NCBI RefSeq assembly: GCF_001956295.1
Contig: NZ_MRTD01000002.1
Span: 126,501-190,500 of the forward strand
Length of the DNA: 64,000 bases
Source: Paenibacillus sp. FSL A5-0031
GTDB lineage: Bacteria; Bacillota; Bacilli; Paenibacillales; Paenibacillaceae
Direction: 5' to 3'
Below, piece by piece: positions 25,044-35,116 of the stretch (its first letter is position 1; each line of letters opens with the position of its first letter). The notes beneath the pieces are model-generated. The model saw nothing but the letters and a program-made list of their open reading frames with translations, ran no database searches and was not told the origin of the DNA. The translations under genes and the position numbers were made by a program.

Positions 25044-26597
25044 TTATCCCATTATCATTAAATCGCCCTTGATCGAGAATATGGCATCAATCCATTGCAT
25101 TAACGGTCCTGGGAAAATACCTAGTGCAATCGTTGCAGCTGCACACAGCCAGATCACAACTCCCGTTGCTCCAGATATTCGCACTTCATTATTTTCTTCC
25201 CCGCTGCGCATGAACATTTGACGAACAATGCCAAAGTAGAAATAGTAGGAAATGACGCTGCTCACGACGATAACAGCTACGAGCCAATAAGCTTTAGCAT
25301 TCGCTGCTCCGAGCAAGATAAACAGCTTCCCAAAAAATCCACCGGAAATCGGCAAGCCCGATAAAGACAAGATAAATACCACCATAGCCGCTGCCGTCCA
25401 AGGCGCTCGGTAGTACATACCCGCGAAGCTTTTCAGCTCCTCATGCCCCGATGCGCGGCTAACTACCGTAAAGACAGCAAACGCTCCTATCGTCATAAAC
25501 AAGTACGCAACCAAATAATAAACAAATTCAGAGAAGTTGCTGCTATGAACCATCGTTATTGAAATACCGATAGGCACCAGCATGTAACCCGCATTGGCTA
25601 CTCCTGACAGGGCCAGCAATCGCTTCACGTTCCTTTGTTTAAGCGCAGCTGTCGTTCCGACGAGCATCGCTGCAGCAGCCAGCACCAGCAGGACCAGGAA
25701 GAGATCATTTGATATTTTTGCCGCTTCTCCCGCTGCGCTGAATAAGCTAGTGCTAAACATAACCCTAAATATAGCAGCCAGCGCAGCACCTTTGGCAATG
25801 ACCGCTAGAAAAGCCGATACAGGCGTTGGAGCCCCTTGATATACATCAGGCGCCCATGCGTGAAACGGAGCCGCTGCAATCTTAATACCGAATCCAGCAA
25901 TCATAAATAGGAAGCCCACATAAGCAAGCGCTTTGAAATCCTGCATCGCCCGCGGCAAAGCATCCCCAATTACACCCAAATCAACTGATCCGGTTATGCC
26001 GTAAATGTACGACATGCCGAACAACACCATCGCCGAGGAAATCCCGCCCGTAATGACATACTTGAATGCCGCTTCAGCAGACAAAGTTGATTTGCGTCTA
26101 ATGCCAACCAATACATAACTTGTAATACTAAGAAGCTCTAATCCGATATACAACGTAACCAGGTTTCCTGATGAAGCCATCATCATCGCGCCCATAAGCG
26201 CGGGAAGCACCAAATAGAAATACTCTGATTTGTCTGTTATCTCCTCTTCATCCCGATCCGATCCAATTGCGAGCAGAATGATAAGCGCAGTACCCGTTAA
26301 AAATACTATTTTCAGCAGGCTGGCGAAATCATCAATGCGGTAGCTGTTGCTTAGCAGATGGATAGAGTCGGCAGATGCTCCGCCCTGATTCATATCCAAC
26401 ATCCGGAGCACGACTAGCAGCAGCGATGCAAGAATGCCCGCTAACGTCAGCCACCCTGTAAATTTTCTGTTCACGCGCTTCGGCAAGAACAAATCCAATA
26501 CAACAAGAAACAAAAACATGGCGGCCAGCATAAGCTCAGGGGCAAGGTAGAGCATATCCGTCCATGTCAGTGGTATAAATGAAACGCCTTCGTACAT
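25044..26597 (-). CDS. nuoN: NADH-quinone oxidoreductase subunit N
   Basis: 517 residues with about 14 membrane segments, one of three antiporter-like proton-pumping subunits of complex I. Recognisable stretches: YIGLELLSITSYVLVGIRR, KYVITGGISSAMVLFGMSYIYG and FHAWAPDVYQGAPTPVSAFLAV with the conserved Lys in FLAVIAKGAALA. Last gene of the nuo operon, followed by an intrinsic terminator. GGGGGG precedes its ATG, and nuoM ends 3 bases upstream. Confidence 0.95.
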   Translation of the reverse strand: MYEGVSFIPLTWTDMLYLAPELMLAAMFLFLVVLDLFLPKRVNRKFTGWLTLAGILASLLLVVLRMLDMNQGGASADSIHLLSNSYRIDDFASLLKIVFLTGTALIILLAIGSDRDEEEITDKSEYFYLVLPALMGAMMMASSGNLVTLYIGLELLSITSYVLVGIRRKSTLSAEAAFKYVITGGISSAMVLFGMSYIYGITGSVDLGVIGDALPRAMQDFKALAYVGFLFMIAGFGIKIAAAPFHAWAPDVYQGAPTPVSAFLAVIAKGAALAAIFRVMFSTSLFSAAGEAAKISNDLFLVLLVLAAAAMLVGTTAALKQRNVKRLLALSGVANAGYMLVPIGISITMVHSSNFSEFVYYLVAYLFMTIGAFAVFTVVSRASGHEELKSFAGMYYRAPWTAAAMVVFILSLSGLPISGGFFGKLFILLGAANAKAYWLVAVIVVSSVISYYFYFGIVRQMFMRSGEENNEVRISGATGVVIWLCAAATIALGIFPGPLMQWIDAIFSIKGDLMIMG

Positions 26598-26600
26598 GGT

Positions 26601-28232
26601 TTATCCCCCCGCCCTTGATGCAAGTAATTGTCCGAACAGCTTATCCATGCCATGCTGCACAGTATCCGTAAGGACGGAAGGAAAACAGCCGAGAAGCACA
26701 ATGAATGCAAGCAGCACAATCATGGGAGCCGCCTCAATTAGCCTTGCGTCCTTAAATGCTCCAAACGCCTCACGCTGTGGACCAAATGTAATCTTAAGTA
26801 CAGCGCGAAGCATATAGACAGCGGTCAAAATAATGCCAAGCGCCGCAGCCGCAGTCAACCAGCGATGCGACTCGAATAGGCCGAGCAGCGATAGAAACTC
26901 CCCTATAAAACCGGATAAGCCCGGCAAACCGAGTGAAGCGAGCCCCGCAGTTAGCAGTACGCCGCTTATAAATGGCATTGAGCGCGCTAACCCACCGAGC
27001 TCTTGCAGTTCAGTCGTTCCCGTTCGTTCATAGATGCTGCCAACGATCAGAAATAACAAGGCAGATATGAGTCCGTGCGATACGAGCTGGTATACAGCTC
27101 CCTGCAAGCCAATCTCGTTTATTGCAGCTATCCCGAGCAATACGATACCCATATGGCTGATGGAGGAATAAGCAAGCACTAGTTTAAACTCACGCTGCCT
27201 GAAGGCTAGCAGCGCTCCATACAGTATATTTATGACGCCTAGCACGGCCAGTACTGTCGCAAATTGTCGCGCTTGATCAGGGAAAAGCATAATCCCAAAT
27301 CGCAGTAAACCGTAAGCGCCCATTTTCAGTAATACCCCGGAGTGAATCATAACAATCGAGGTCGGAGCTTCCGTATGCACCTTAAGCATCCAAGTTTGGA
27401 ATGGAAATATCGGAAGCTTTATGCCGAAAGCAACCAGCAGCATAATAAACAGCACCCATTGCATCGAATCCGTCAACTGGAATGGATTAATTGAACCAAG
27501 CTGCTCATTAGTCAGGTTAACCCAAGCAGATGCGTCCGCCATGTTGCGGAAAATGTCTGTATAGCTGCCGCTGTAAATAAAGCTAACTTGTTCGCCTATT
27601 TGATCCACGCGGAAGCCAGCTGTGTTCACGAGAATAACGAACGCAATCAGCATAATGGCTGAACCAATTCCGTTATAGATTAAAAACTGATTGGCCGCAC
27701 GCTCGCGATTGAAGTAACCCCAAATTCCGATTAAGAAATACATCGCAACAAGCGTAATCTCGAAAAATACAAAAAACAAAAATAGGTCACGGGCTAGAAA
27801 TACGCCAAGCATTCCGAGCTCCAGCAGCAGAAACCATATGAAAAAAGATTTCCACCTTTTCTTGATATGAACTGCTGCAAGTGCAGCCATTGCAGATACG
27901 AGCGTTGCGAGAATCAGAAGCGGAAGCGACAGGCCGTCTATGCCGAGCTCATATTGAAACGTAAACTTAAATTCAGATACGCCCGATGGCACCTCTTTAT
28001 TTAGCGGCACTTCCACCCAGCTATATTGCTCGTCATATGCGGCCCCGCCCTGCTGTTTATTATAATCAGCATAAAGCCACAAGGAGAGCAGCAAAGGAAC
28101 CAATGTGGTTATGACAACCGTTGTTTTCATCCAGCTGCTGCGCTGCTTCGGAAGCAGCAGCAGAACGATGATACCAAGCAGCGGTGCCAGTAATACAAGT
28201 GATAATATCGGAATGTCACTCAGGATGCTCAT
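26601..28232 (-). CDS. nuoM: NADH-quinone oxidoreductase subunit M
   Basis: 543 residues with about 14 membrane segments. Antiporter-like subunit with FFEITLVAMYFLIGIWG (conserved Glu), FPFQTWMLKVHTEAPTSIVM (His/Lys pathway) and LAYSSISHMGIVLLGI. The start overlaps the nuoL stop by ATGA, with AAGGAGG upstream. It contributes one proton channel to the membrane arm of complex I. Confidence 0.95.
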   Translation of the reverse strand: MSILSDIPILSLVLLAPLLGIIVLLLLPKQRSSWMKTTVVITTLVPLLLSLWLYADYNKQQGGAAYDEQYSWVEVPLNKEVPSGVSEFKFTFQYELGIDGLSLPLLILATLVSAMAALAAVHIKKRWKSFFIWFLLLELGMLGVFLARDLFLFFVFFEITLVAMYFLIGIWGYFNRERAANQFLIYNGIGSAIMLIAFVILVNTAGFRVDQIGEQVSFIYSGSYTDIFRNMADASAWVNLTNEQLGSINPFQLTDSMQWVLFIMLLVAFGIKLPIFPFQTWMLKVHTEAPTSIVMIHSGVLLKMGAYGLLRFGIMLFPDQARQFATVLAVLGVINILYGALLAFRQREFKLVLAYSSISHMGIVLLGIAAINEIGLQGAVYQLVSHGLISALLFLIVGSIYERTGTTELQELGGLARSMPFISGVLLTAGLASLGLPGLSGFIGEFLSLLGLFESHRWLTAAAALGIILTAVYMLRAVLKITFGPQREAFGAFKDARLIEAAPMIVLLAFIVLLGCFPSVLTDTVQHGMDKLFGQLLASRAGG

Positions 28233-30100
28233 GGCAGGAACCTCCTTCCAACGATAGCAGCCACAAGAATGACGAACCCGATAACAGCTGCCAAACCGTA
28301 GGTTTGTACTTGACCGTTCTGCAGACGAGCAGCCACTCTTCCAGCCGAGGTAACAGCCGTGCCTGTCAACCTCACAATTCCGCCTATGACATAAGAATCA
28401 AACGCCATAAGCGCAGAGCCAATCAGCTTCAGCGGCTTCACTATGATAACGGCATAAAGCTCATCGATGTAATAACTATTTTCCAGCAGCTTGACTAGCT
28501 TAGGCATTTTTTCTTGCAGTACATCTTTGTTCACACTGTTTTTTCCATAGATGAGCCAGCCAATATAGATACCTAGAAGGCCAACCGCAATGGATGCAAC
28601 AATGGCGATGCCGCTTTTATGCAGCGACTCTCCCCCATCGGTGATCCATGAGCCAAATGCGCCGTTCCATGGCGTCTCAATAAACCCAACTACAATGGCG
28701 AGAGCAGCCAGCACGATCATCGGCAGCGTCATCGAAATTGGTGATTCTTTCGCATGAGAAGAGGCCTCGTTTGGTTTTCCCATAAATACAAGGAAGAACA
28801 ACCGAGACATATAAAGCGCCGTACAGAAAGCGGCTGCCAAACCTACAATAAATAATAGTGGATTCGTCTCCCAAGCAACCGTCAAAATTAAATCCTTCGA
28901 CCAAAAGCCGGATAATGGTGGAATGCCAGCAAGCGCTAAAGCGCCGATTGCGAACGTCCATGTCGTTACTTTCATTTTCGAGGCAAGTCCGCCCATCTCA
29001 TGAATGTTCTGTGTATGTACCGCATGAATGATGCTGCCAGCACCAAGGAAGAGCAATGCTTTGAAGAAAGCGTGCGTGAACAGGTGGAAGATGCCGCCTG
29101 TTAAGGAACCCAGACCAAGCGCCATCATCATATAACCCAATTGGCTGACCGTGGAATAGGCTAATATCCGTTTAATATCCTTTTGTACGAGTGCAATCGT
29201 CGCAGCGAATATAGCTGTAAAACCGCCTACATATGCGATGGTCTCCATAGCAGCTGCAGAATCTTGAAAAATATCATACGTTCGTGCAATAAGGAATACA
29301 CCTGCCGCAACCATAGTAGCAGCATGAATCAGTGCACTGATCGGTGTCGGGCCCTCCATTGCATCAGGAAGCCACACATGAAGCGGAAACTGACCTGATT
29401 TGCCGATCGCGCCTACAAAAATAAGCAAAGCAATCAACGTCGTAATTCCGTTCGTAATCGCACCCGATTGCCCATCAAATACGCTTTGAATCGTAGTGAA
29501 ATCAAGGGCATGATCCGGCATATACCAGAAAAGGAGCATAATAGCGATCAGCAAGCCAACATCGCCGATCCTTGTCACAATAAATGCCTTCTTGGCCGCC
29601 GCTCGCGCTTTAGGCAGTGTAAACCAGAAGCCAATTAGCAAGAACGAGCATACGCCAACTAGTTCCCAGAAAATATAAAGCGATAATAAATTATCGGATA
29701 ATACGAGTCCCAGCATAGAGAATGTGAACAAGGCAACATAACCAAAAAACACGGTTATTCGCTCATCATTTTTCATATAGCCGGCCGAGTATACATTCAC
29801 AAGAAAGCTGACGAGTGTCACGACCACAAGCATAAGCGCTGTCAGGTTGGTCACCTCGAAACCAATCTTCAACGTATAATCTCCGATAGCAATCCAATCA
29901 AAGGAATAATTATAATCCACTTCATTGGTACCAAGTCGATCAATCATAATAAGCAAAGATAGAACGAAAGCGCCAAATGATCCAAGCGAACCGATGATAA
30001 CGCCCGCTCGTCGATAGCTGCGACCGAGCGCCGTCAAAACGAGGAATGCTGCCAGCGGAAACAGCGGAATTAACCAAGCCGTCTGTGAGTACATATTCAT
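28229..30100 (-). CDS. nuoL: NADH-quinone oxidoreductase subunit L
   Basis: 623 residues with about 16 membrane segments. Key stretches: YIFWELVGVCSFLLIGFWF (conserved Glu), FPLHVWLPDAMEGPTPISAL, IHAATMVAAGVFLIAR, and LAYSTVSQLGYMMMALG. A C-terminal long amphipathic helix and final membrane segment are present. It is the distal antiporter-like subunit of complex I. A GAGGTAGCG site lies before the ATG, and nuoK ends 8 bases upstream. Confidence 0.95.
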   Translation of the reverse strand: MNMYSQTAWLIPLFPLAAFLVLTALGRSYRRAGVIIGSLGSFGAFVLSLLIMIDRLGTNEVDYNYSFDWIAIGDYTLKIGFEVTNLTALMLVVVTLVSFLVNVYSAGYMKNDERITVFFGYVALFTFSMLGLVLSDNLLSLYIFWELVGVCSFLLIGFWFTLPKARAAAKKAFIVTRIGDVGLLIAIMLLFWYMPDHALDFTTIQSVFDGQSGAITNGITTLIALLIFVGAIGKSGQFPLHVWLPDAMEGPTPISALIHAATMVAAGVFLIARTYDIFQDSAAAMETIAYVGGFTAIFAATIALVQKDIKRILAYSTVSQLGYMMMALGLGSLTGGIFHLFTHAFFKALLFLGAGSIIHAVHTQNIHEMGGLASKMKVTTWTFAIGALALAGIPPLSGFWSKDLILTVAWETNPLLFIVGLAAAFCTALYMSRLFFLVFMGKPNEASSHAKESPISMTLPMIVLAALAIVVGFIETPWNGAFGSWITDGGESLHKSGIAIVASIAVGLLGIYIGWLIYGKNSVNKDVLQEKMPKLVKLLENSYYIDELYAVIIVKPLKLIGSALMAFDSYVIGGIVRLTGTAVTSAGRVAARLQNGQVQTYGLAAVIGFVILVAAIVGRRFLP

Positions 30101-30108
30101 ACGCCGCG

Positions 30109-30411
30109 CTACCTCCTCATTTTGTCAAACTCATCGACATTAACTGTCCCGCGCATTCTGAACAATGCTATTAATATAGCTACCCCAATCGCTGCTTCTG
30201 CCGCTGCGACTGTAATTGTAAATAATGAAAAAATTTGCCCCGTCAATGACGGAACAACACCATATTTGGAGAAAGCAATAAGATTCAAGTTGACCGCATT
30301 CAACATTAGCTCAAGCGAGAGCAGTACGACGACTGCATTTCTTTTCACTAATGCGCCATATAGCCCAATGCAAAACAAAATAGCCGCCATCGTTAAATAG
30401 GAAGGAAGCAT
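30109..30411 (-). CDS. nuoK: NADH-quinone oxidoreductase subunit K
   Basis: 100 residues with three membrane segments (from [19 protein letters not shown]). The conserved [15 protein letters not shown] carries the buried glutamate. I chose the ATG at 30411, preceded by AAGGAGGAGG; the open frame extends 14 codons further into nuoJ but without homology. It overlaps no more than the spacing after the nuoJ stop. Smallest membrane subunit, part of the proton path. Confidence 0.95.
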   Translation of the reverse strand: MLPSYLTMAAILFCIGLYGALVKRNAVVVLLSLELMLNAVNLNLIAFSKYGVVPSLTGQIFSLFTITVAAAEAAIGVAILIALFRMRGTVNVDEFDKMRR

Positions 30412-30415
30412 GTAA

Positions 30416-30931
30416 TTATTCCTCCTCCTTTTTGGCAAGTACGATTGCTCCAATAAATGCTACCGTCAGAAGCACCGAAAGCAGCTCAAACGGTATCACA
30501 TACCCTGTGTATAAGAGCTCGCCAATTGCCATCGTATTGTCTTCTCCAGCTTGAAAAGACTGCGGCTCTGGAAAAGTTGTTGAACGGATCGCATAAAACA
30601 ATAGGCCAAACAAGCTGAGCGCGCCTACAGCGGCAAGCGTTTCATGGAGCGGCTTCACCGGCTCACGCTCTCCTGGCTGATGTTTCGTCATCATAATACC
30701 GAATATCATCAGAATCGAGACTGCTCCAGCATAGATAAGCACCTGAACAAATGCGACAAACTCAGCTTCCAGAAGCACGAACATTCCGGCTAAGCCTAGA
30801 AATACAGCAGCCATAGAGATGACCATATGTACGACCTTCTCTAAGCTGATCATTAGGACAGCGCCGCATATCATGATGGCTGAGAAGATAAAAAAAGCGA
30901 CAAATTCGCCTGTAAAATCAATATTGAACAA
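30416..30931 (-). CDS. nuoJ: NADH-quinone oxidoreductase subunit J
   Basis: 171 residues with five membrane segments. Family stretches: [48 protein letters not shown], and a last segment ending [15 protein letters not shown]. The start is a TTG at 30931, just after the nuoI stop, with AAAGGGGGCG upstream. Membrane subunit next to the quinone site side of the membrane arm. Confidence 0.93.
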   Translation of the reverse strand: MFNIDFTGEFVAFFIFSAIMICGAVLMISLEKVVHMVISMAAVFLGLAGMFVLLEAEFVAFVQVLIYAGAVSILMIFGIMMTKHQPGEREPVKPLHETLAAVGALSLFGLLFYAIRSTTFPEPQSFQAGEDNTMAIGELLYTGYVIPFELLSVLLTVAFIGAIVLAKKEEE

Positions 30932-31381
30932 CTATTTTGCGCCCCCTTTGGCCGGCGCTCCGATATTGTTATTGTCCTGCCGAGTAAGTGTATTATTGTC
31001 TGTCAGCCATTCTGCATCCTTGAACAAATCATCGCGGCTGAAGGTTGCCAGCTCGAAATGATTGGACATCACGATCGCTTCGGTCGGACAAACCTCGGTG
31101 CACAGATCACATAAGATGCATATTTCAAAATTAATATCAAAAGTATCAATCACCTTGCCCTTTTTATCAGGGTCCGGGTTCGGTTTGCCGGTCAGCGTAA
31201 TGCAGTCGGTTGGACAAATGCGAGCGCATTGGTTGCAAACGATACATAAATCCGGGATAAAGTGCTGAATACCACGGAAGCGGTCCGGCATGACAAAGGG
31301 CACATCAGGATAGGAGGTGGTCACTTTTGGAGCCGTCATTGATTTGAGCGTTACACCCAGTCCTTGCAGCATTCCTTTCAT
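30932..31381 (-). CDS. nuoI: NADH-quinone oxidoreductase subunit I (2x[4Fe-4S])
   Basis: 149 residues. Two ferredoxin-type cluster motifs, CIVCNQCARICPTDCI and CILCDLCTEVCPTEAI, hold the N6a and N6b [4Fe-4S] clusters that pass electrons to NuoB. The C-terminal 30 residues are Asn/Asp-rich. In complexes lacking NuoEFG, NuoI is the likely docking point for an electron donor such as ferredoxin. Start has GGGGAGAAGGAA before the ATG. Confidence 0.95.
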   Translation of the reverse strand: MKGMLQGLGVTLKSMTAPKVTTSYPDVPFVMPDRFRGIQHFIPDLCIVCNQCARICPTDCITLTGKPNPDPDKKGKVIDTFDINFEICILCDLCTEVCPTEAIVMSNHFELATFSRDDLFKDAEWLTDNNTLTRQDNNNIGAPAKGGAK

Positions 31382-31397
31382 TTCCTTCTCCCCTTTG

Positions 31398-32414
31398 CTA
31401 ATTCTTGATAAACAACTCTAAATATACAGCCGTTAGAAACACATTAAGCAGCGACACCGGCAGCAGCACCTTCCAGCCAAGACCCATAAGCTGATCTACC
31501 CGTATGCGCGGCAGTGTAGCGCGAATCCAAAATAAGAAAAACACAATAAACGCAAACTTGAGCAAAAACCATATAATGCCCGGTACAAAATCAAGAAATG
31601 GCGCCGGTGCGTGCCAGCCGCCCAGAAACAATACGGTTGTTAACGCAGCAATGGCATAAACGTATACGTATTCCGAGAGCATAAAAAATGCAAACCGAAA
31701 GCCGCTATATTCAACATGATAACCTGCAACAAGCTCAGATTCCGCCTCCGGCAAATCGAAGGGCGTACGATTGAGCTCGGATACAGCTGCAATAATAAAG
31801 ACAATGAAACCGATAATTTGAGGGATGAAGTTCCAATTCCAAAACCAGCCGCCATCCTGCGCCGCTACAATATCGCGCAGATTCAAGCTTCCGCTAAGTA
31901 AAATAACGCCTACTACCGAAATAACAAGCGGTACCTCATAGCTTATCATTTGTGCCGCCGAGCGCATACCCCCAAGGAGCGCATACTTATTATTGGAAGC
32001 CCATCCGCCAAGTACGATGGCAAGCGTAGAGATGCCTGACAGGGCTACATAATAGAGCAAACCGACATTCAGATCTGCGAAATATAAGTTTTGTGTATAA
32101 GGCAGCACAGCGAGTACGGAGAATGCCGGTATGTATGCTAGGGCAGGCGCAAGAATGAACAATGCAAGGTCTGCCTTGCGCGGAATCGTGTCTTCTTTAA
32201 TGAGCAGCTTAAAAATATCCGCTACCGTCTGCAGCAAGCCAAAAGGCCCTACGCGATTGGGACCGATGCGAAGCTGCATCCACCCGATTACCTTGCGCTC
32301 GAAATAGATGGCGTACGTGACGAAACCAAGCACAATGAATAAAAATACGACAGCCCAAAGGAACAGCACAAGTGCATTTCCCCAAGTTAGCGATTGGTTA
32401 AGCCATGACTGCAT
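31398..32414 (-). CDS. nuoH: NADH-quinone oxidoreductase subunit H
   Basis: 338 residues with eight membrane segments. Quinone-chamber stretches are present: GWMQLRIGPNRVGPFGLLQTVAD, SELNRTPFDLPEAESELVAGYHVEYSG and FLWIRATLPRIRVDQLM. I chose the ATG at 32414, which overlaps the nuoD stop (TAATG) and has GGGGAGG upstream; a TTG two codons earlier has too little spacing. NuoH joins the hydrophilic arm to the proton-pumping arm. Confidence 0.95.
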   Translation of the reverse strand: MQSWLNQSLTWGNALVLFLWAVVFLFIVLGFVTYAIYFERKVIGWMQLRIGPNRVGPFGLLQTVADIFKLLIKEDTIPRKADLALFILAPALAYIPAFSVLAVLPYTQNLYFADLNVGLLYYVALSGISTLAIVLGGWASNNKYALLGGMRSAAQMISYEVPLVISVVGVILLSGSLNLRDIVAAQDGGWFWNWNFIPQIIGFIVFIIAAVSELNRTPFDLPEAESELVAGYHVEYSGFRFAFFMLSEYVYVYAIAALTTVLFLGGWHAPAPFLDFVPGIIWFLLKFAFIVFFLFWIRATLPRIRVDQLMGLGWKVLLPVSLLNVFLTAVYLELFIKN

Positions 32415-33514
32415 TAGCAATCGACCTCCCCGACGACAATATCAATGCCGCCTAGTATCGTAATGAGGTTTGTCATCGTTTCGCCTACGAGCAGCTTCGG
32501 CAGTATTTGCAAATTAACGAATGACGGTCTTCTGAATTTGAGCCTATAGGGTTCTGCTTTGCCTTTGGATACGATATGGCAGCCAATTTCGCCGCGCGGC
32601 GATTCGATCCGCACATACACCTCTCCAGCAGGGGGCCTTATTGCGCGTGGAACCTTCCCCATCGTCTCCCCGCCAGAAGGGAATTGCTCCAGCGCCTGCT
32701 TCAAAATACGCAAGCTTTGGCGGATTTCTTCCAGCCGAATCCGATAGCGATCATAACAATCTCCCACTTTTCCAAGCGGCACATCAAATTCAAATTGGCT
32801 GTACAAGCTGTAGGGCTCCGCTTTTCGAATATCAAAGTCTACACCTGTACAACGCAAGTTGGCTCCAGATAAGCCATAATCAATCGCTGTTGCCGCATCA
32901 TATTTTCCTATCCCTTTAATGCGGGCAAGGAAAATTTCGTTGCCGCTGACGAGTTTATCATACTCTTGCAGCTTATTCTCCATATAAGGAATAAAGTCGC
33001 GCACTTTGTCCAACCAACCCGGAGGCGCATCCCACTTCACTCCGCCAACTCGCATGTAATTGTAAGTTAATCTTGCGCCGCACAGCTCATTAAATAAATC
33101 GATAATGATTTCCCTGTCACGGAATGCGTAAAGAAACGGGCTCATTGCCCCAATATCAAGCAGATAAGTTCCCCACCATACTAGATGGCTGGCTATACGC
33201 TGCAGTTCCATAACGAGAAGCCTGAGATACTCCGCCCGCTGCGGCACTTCAAGCCCCATCATCGTTTCCACTGCATGTACGAGAACATAATTATTAGTCA
33301 TTGCAGAGACGTAATCCATTCGATCGGTGTAGGGGATGATTTGCGTGAAATTCAAGTTTTCCGCGATCTTCTCGGTGCCTCGGTGCAAATAACCCATGAC
33401 AGGTGTCGCTTCGGTTATGACTTCACCATCGAGCTTAACGATAATCCGGAATACGCCATGCGTGCTTGGATGCTGAGGACCTACATTTAGTAGCAGTTCT
33501 TCTGTACGAATCAA
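32414..33514 (-). CDS. nuoD: NADH-quinone oxidoreductase subunit D
   Basis: 366 residues, the 49 kDa-type quinone-site subunit. Conserved stretches: LNVGPQHPSTHGVFRI with the quinone His, GYLHRGTEKIAE, MRVGGVKWDAPPG and the C-terminal DIVVGEVDC. The start is a TTG at 33514 with GGAGG 12 bases away. It pairs with NuoC and sits over NuoB and NuoH. Separate nuoC and nuoD genes, not fused as in E. coli. Confidence 0.95.
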   Translation of the reverse strand: MIRTEELLLNVGPQHPSTHGVFRIIVKLDGEVITEATPVMGYLHRGTEKIAENLNFTQIIPYTDRMDYVSAMTNNYVLVHAVETMMGLEVPQRAEYLRLLVMELQRIASHLVWWGTYLLDIGAMSPFLYAFRDREIIIDLFNELCGARLTYNYMRVGGVKWDAPPGWLDKVRDFIPYMENKLQEYDKLVSGNEIFLARIKGIGKYDAATAIDYGLSGANLRCTGVDFDIRKAEPYSLYSQFEFDVPLGKVGDCYDRYRIRLEEIRQSLRILKQALEQFPSGGETMGKVPRAIRPPAGEVYVRIESPRGEIGCHIVSKGKAEPYRLKFRRPSFVNLQILPKLLVGETMTNLITILGGIDIVVGEVDC

Positions 33515-33521
33515 GGGCTGC

Positions 33522-34163
33522 CTACACCTCCGAATCTATCGACTCATAATCTTTGCGCAGCGGATGGCCCACCCAATCATCAGGCATCATGATCCGCCGC
33601 ATATCGGGGTGTCCAGGAAAATCAACTCCCAGTAAATCGTAAATTTCACGTTCATTCCAATTCGCTGTTGCCCAGACTGGTGTTGCCGAATAGACGGCTG
33701 ACGCTTCCCGCTCTGTCTTTATCTTAATTCCGACCTCTCTTCTGGTTCCAAGCGAGATCATATGATATACCACTTCTATATGGGTCTCGTAATCGACACC
33801 TGACACATTACGCAAATAATTAAATTGAAGCTGCTCGTGCTCCTTAAGCAGCTTTGCAGCTTCCCGCCAGTGTTCATTGCGTAAGATAATCATCGGCATA
33901 TCGCCGTTCAGTTCATTTACATAGGCATCCTCAACCGCTGCTTCTGCGACTTCCTGCTTCAGAAGCGCGACTATGGCATCAAGCTCAGGCTGCCTTGGCG
34001 AAGGTGCTTTCGGCTGCTCCGGCTCTGCTTCACTCGCTTCTGCTTCGGCCTTTGCTTTTGCTGCCGCTCTCGCTGCGCGTGCTTCCGCAGCTGCCTTCAG
34101 CTTGGCTTCCTTCTCCGGGTCTACGGGAGGCGTCTCTGCGACCGGTTTATCCTCTTCGCTCAT
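33522..34163 (-). CDS. nuoC: NADH-quinone oxidoreductase subunit C with charged N-terminal extension
   Basis: 213 residues. The C-terminal 140 are the 30 kDa-subunit domain ([22 protein letters not shown], then [37 protein letters not shown]). The first 65 residues are an Ala/Glu/Lys/Pro-rich low-complexity extension that is absent from typical NuoC. The start overlaps the nuoB stop by ATGA. Peripheral-arm subunit with no cofactor. Confidence 0.93.
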   Translation of the reverse strand: MSEEDKPVAETPPVDPEKEAKLKAAAEARAARAAAKAKAEAEASEAEPEQPKAPSPRQPELDAIVALLKQEVAEAAVEDAYVNELNGDMPMIILRNEHWREAAKLLKEHEQLQFNYLRNVSGVDYETHIEVVYHMISLGTRREVGIKIKTEREASAVYSATPVWATANWNEREIYDLLGVDFPGHPDMRRIMMPDDWVGHPLRKDYESIDSEV

Positions 34164-34678
34164 CGACTGGTCACCCGCTTCCCAGTCTTCGCTTCATAGC
34201 GGATTTTCTCCTGCAGCTTATTAATGCCATAGATCAGCGCGGCCGGATTAGGCGGACAGCCCGGAATATACACATCAACAGGCACGATCTGATCGACGCC
34301 TTTGATGACTGAATAGGACTTAATATAAGGTCCGCCAGCCGTTGCGCAGGATCCCATTGCGATAACCCACTTCGGCTCTGGCATTTGATCGTAAAGCCTG
34401 CGTAAAAGGGGACCCATCTTCTTCGTCACTGTACCGGCCACAATCATCACGTCAGACTGTCGCGGCGAGGTACGGAACATCACTCCAAAACGATCCAGAT
34501 CATAATGCGATGCGCCCGTTCCCATCATTTCAATCGCACAGCAAGCAAGACCAAATGTGAGCGGCCATAACGAGTTGCTTCTTGCCCAAGCCTTCAGTTG
34601 CTCCAAGGTGCCCATAAATACGTTGCGTTCCAGCTCTTTGCGTTCCTCTAACGAAATTGATTCTAAACTGAATTCCAT
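34160..34678 (-). CDS. nuoB: NADH-quinone oxidoreductase subunit B ([4Fe-4S] N2)
   Basis: 172 residues. Cluster N2 ligands are in [12 protein letters not shown] (paired Cys), MGSCATAGG and [15 protein letters not shown]. The [17 protein letters not shown] segment is typical. It receives electrons from NuoI and hands them to quinone. It overlaps the nuoA end by 16 bases. Confidence 0.96.
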   Translation of the reverse strand: MEFSLESISLEERKELERNVFMGTLEQLKAWARSNSLWPLTFGLACCAIEMMGTGASHYDLDRFGVMFRTSPRQSDVMIVAGTVTKKMGPLLRRLYDQMPEPKWVIAMGSCATAGGPYIKSYSVIKGVDQIVPVDVYIPGCPPNPAALIYGINKLQEKIRYEAKTGKRVTSR

Positions 34679-35034
34679 TTCAGCACCTTCTTTTTCCAGG
34701 CATATAGAAGACCAATAAGCAGCATTCCCGCAAAAATCAACATTTCGACTAGCACAAATAAGCCGAGCTTATTATATGCGACGGCCCAAGGATATAAGAA
34801 AACGGTTTCTACATCAAAGATGACAAACATTAGTGCAAACAAGTAATAGCGGATGTTAAAACGGACCTGTCCCTCACCTACCGGCTCATTTCCGCTTTCA
34901 TAGGTGGTTTGTTTGAGCTCACTTGGCTTATTCGGCCTTAGCAGTCTTCCTACAGTTAATGCAACGACGGGAAGCATAATGCCAAGCACGATAAAAATAG
35001 CCACGACGACATAATTATTGGAGTAGTGTTCCAC
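34663..35034 (-). CDS. nuoA: NADH-quinone oxidoreductase subunit A
   Basis: 123 residues with three membrane segments. The conserved [20 protein letters not shown] and [18 protein letters not shown] are present. I chose a GTG at 35034 ([14 protein letters not shown]) because GGAGG lies 7 bases before it; the open frame goes 14 codons further without a site. First gene of the nuo operon, which has a clear sigma-A promoter just upstream. Confidence 0.94.
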   Translation of the reverse strand: MEHYSNNYVVVAIFIVLGIMLPVVALTVGRLLRPNKPSELKQTTYESGNEPVGEGQVRFNIRYYLFALMFVIFDVETVFLYPWAVAYNKLGLFVLVEMLIFAGMLLIGLLYAWKKKVLKWNSV

Positions 35035-35087
35035 ACGATCGCCTCCGTAAATTTGAGTAGGTAGCCGCTTGGTCAATTTTCCTCACA

Positions 35088-35116
35088 ATTATAACAAATG
35101 CTTCCACTGCCGTCTA
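35088..35116 (-). promoter_or_regulatory. sigma-A promoter of the nuo operon
   Basis: TAGACG (35116-35111) and TATAAT (35093-35088) are 17 bases apart on the minus strand. The -35 overlaps the gerB stop codon, so the nuo promoter is tucked against the end of the germination operon, about 55 bases before nuoA. Confidence 0.7.
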
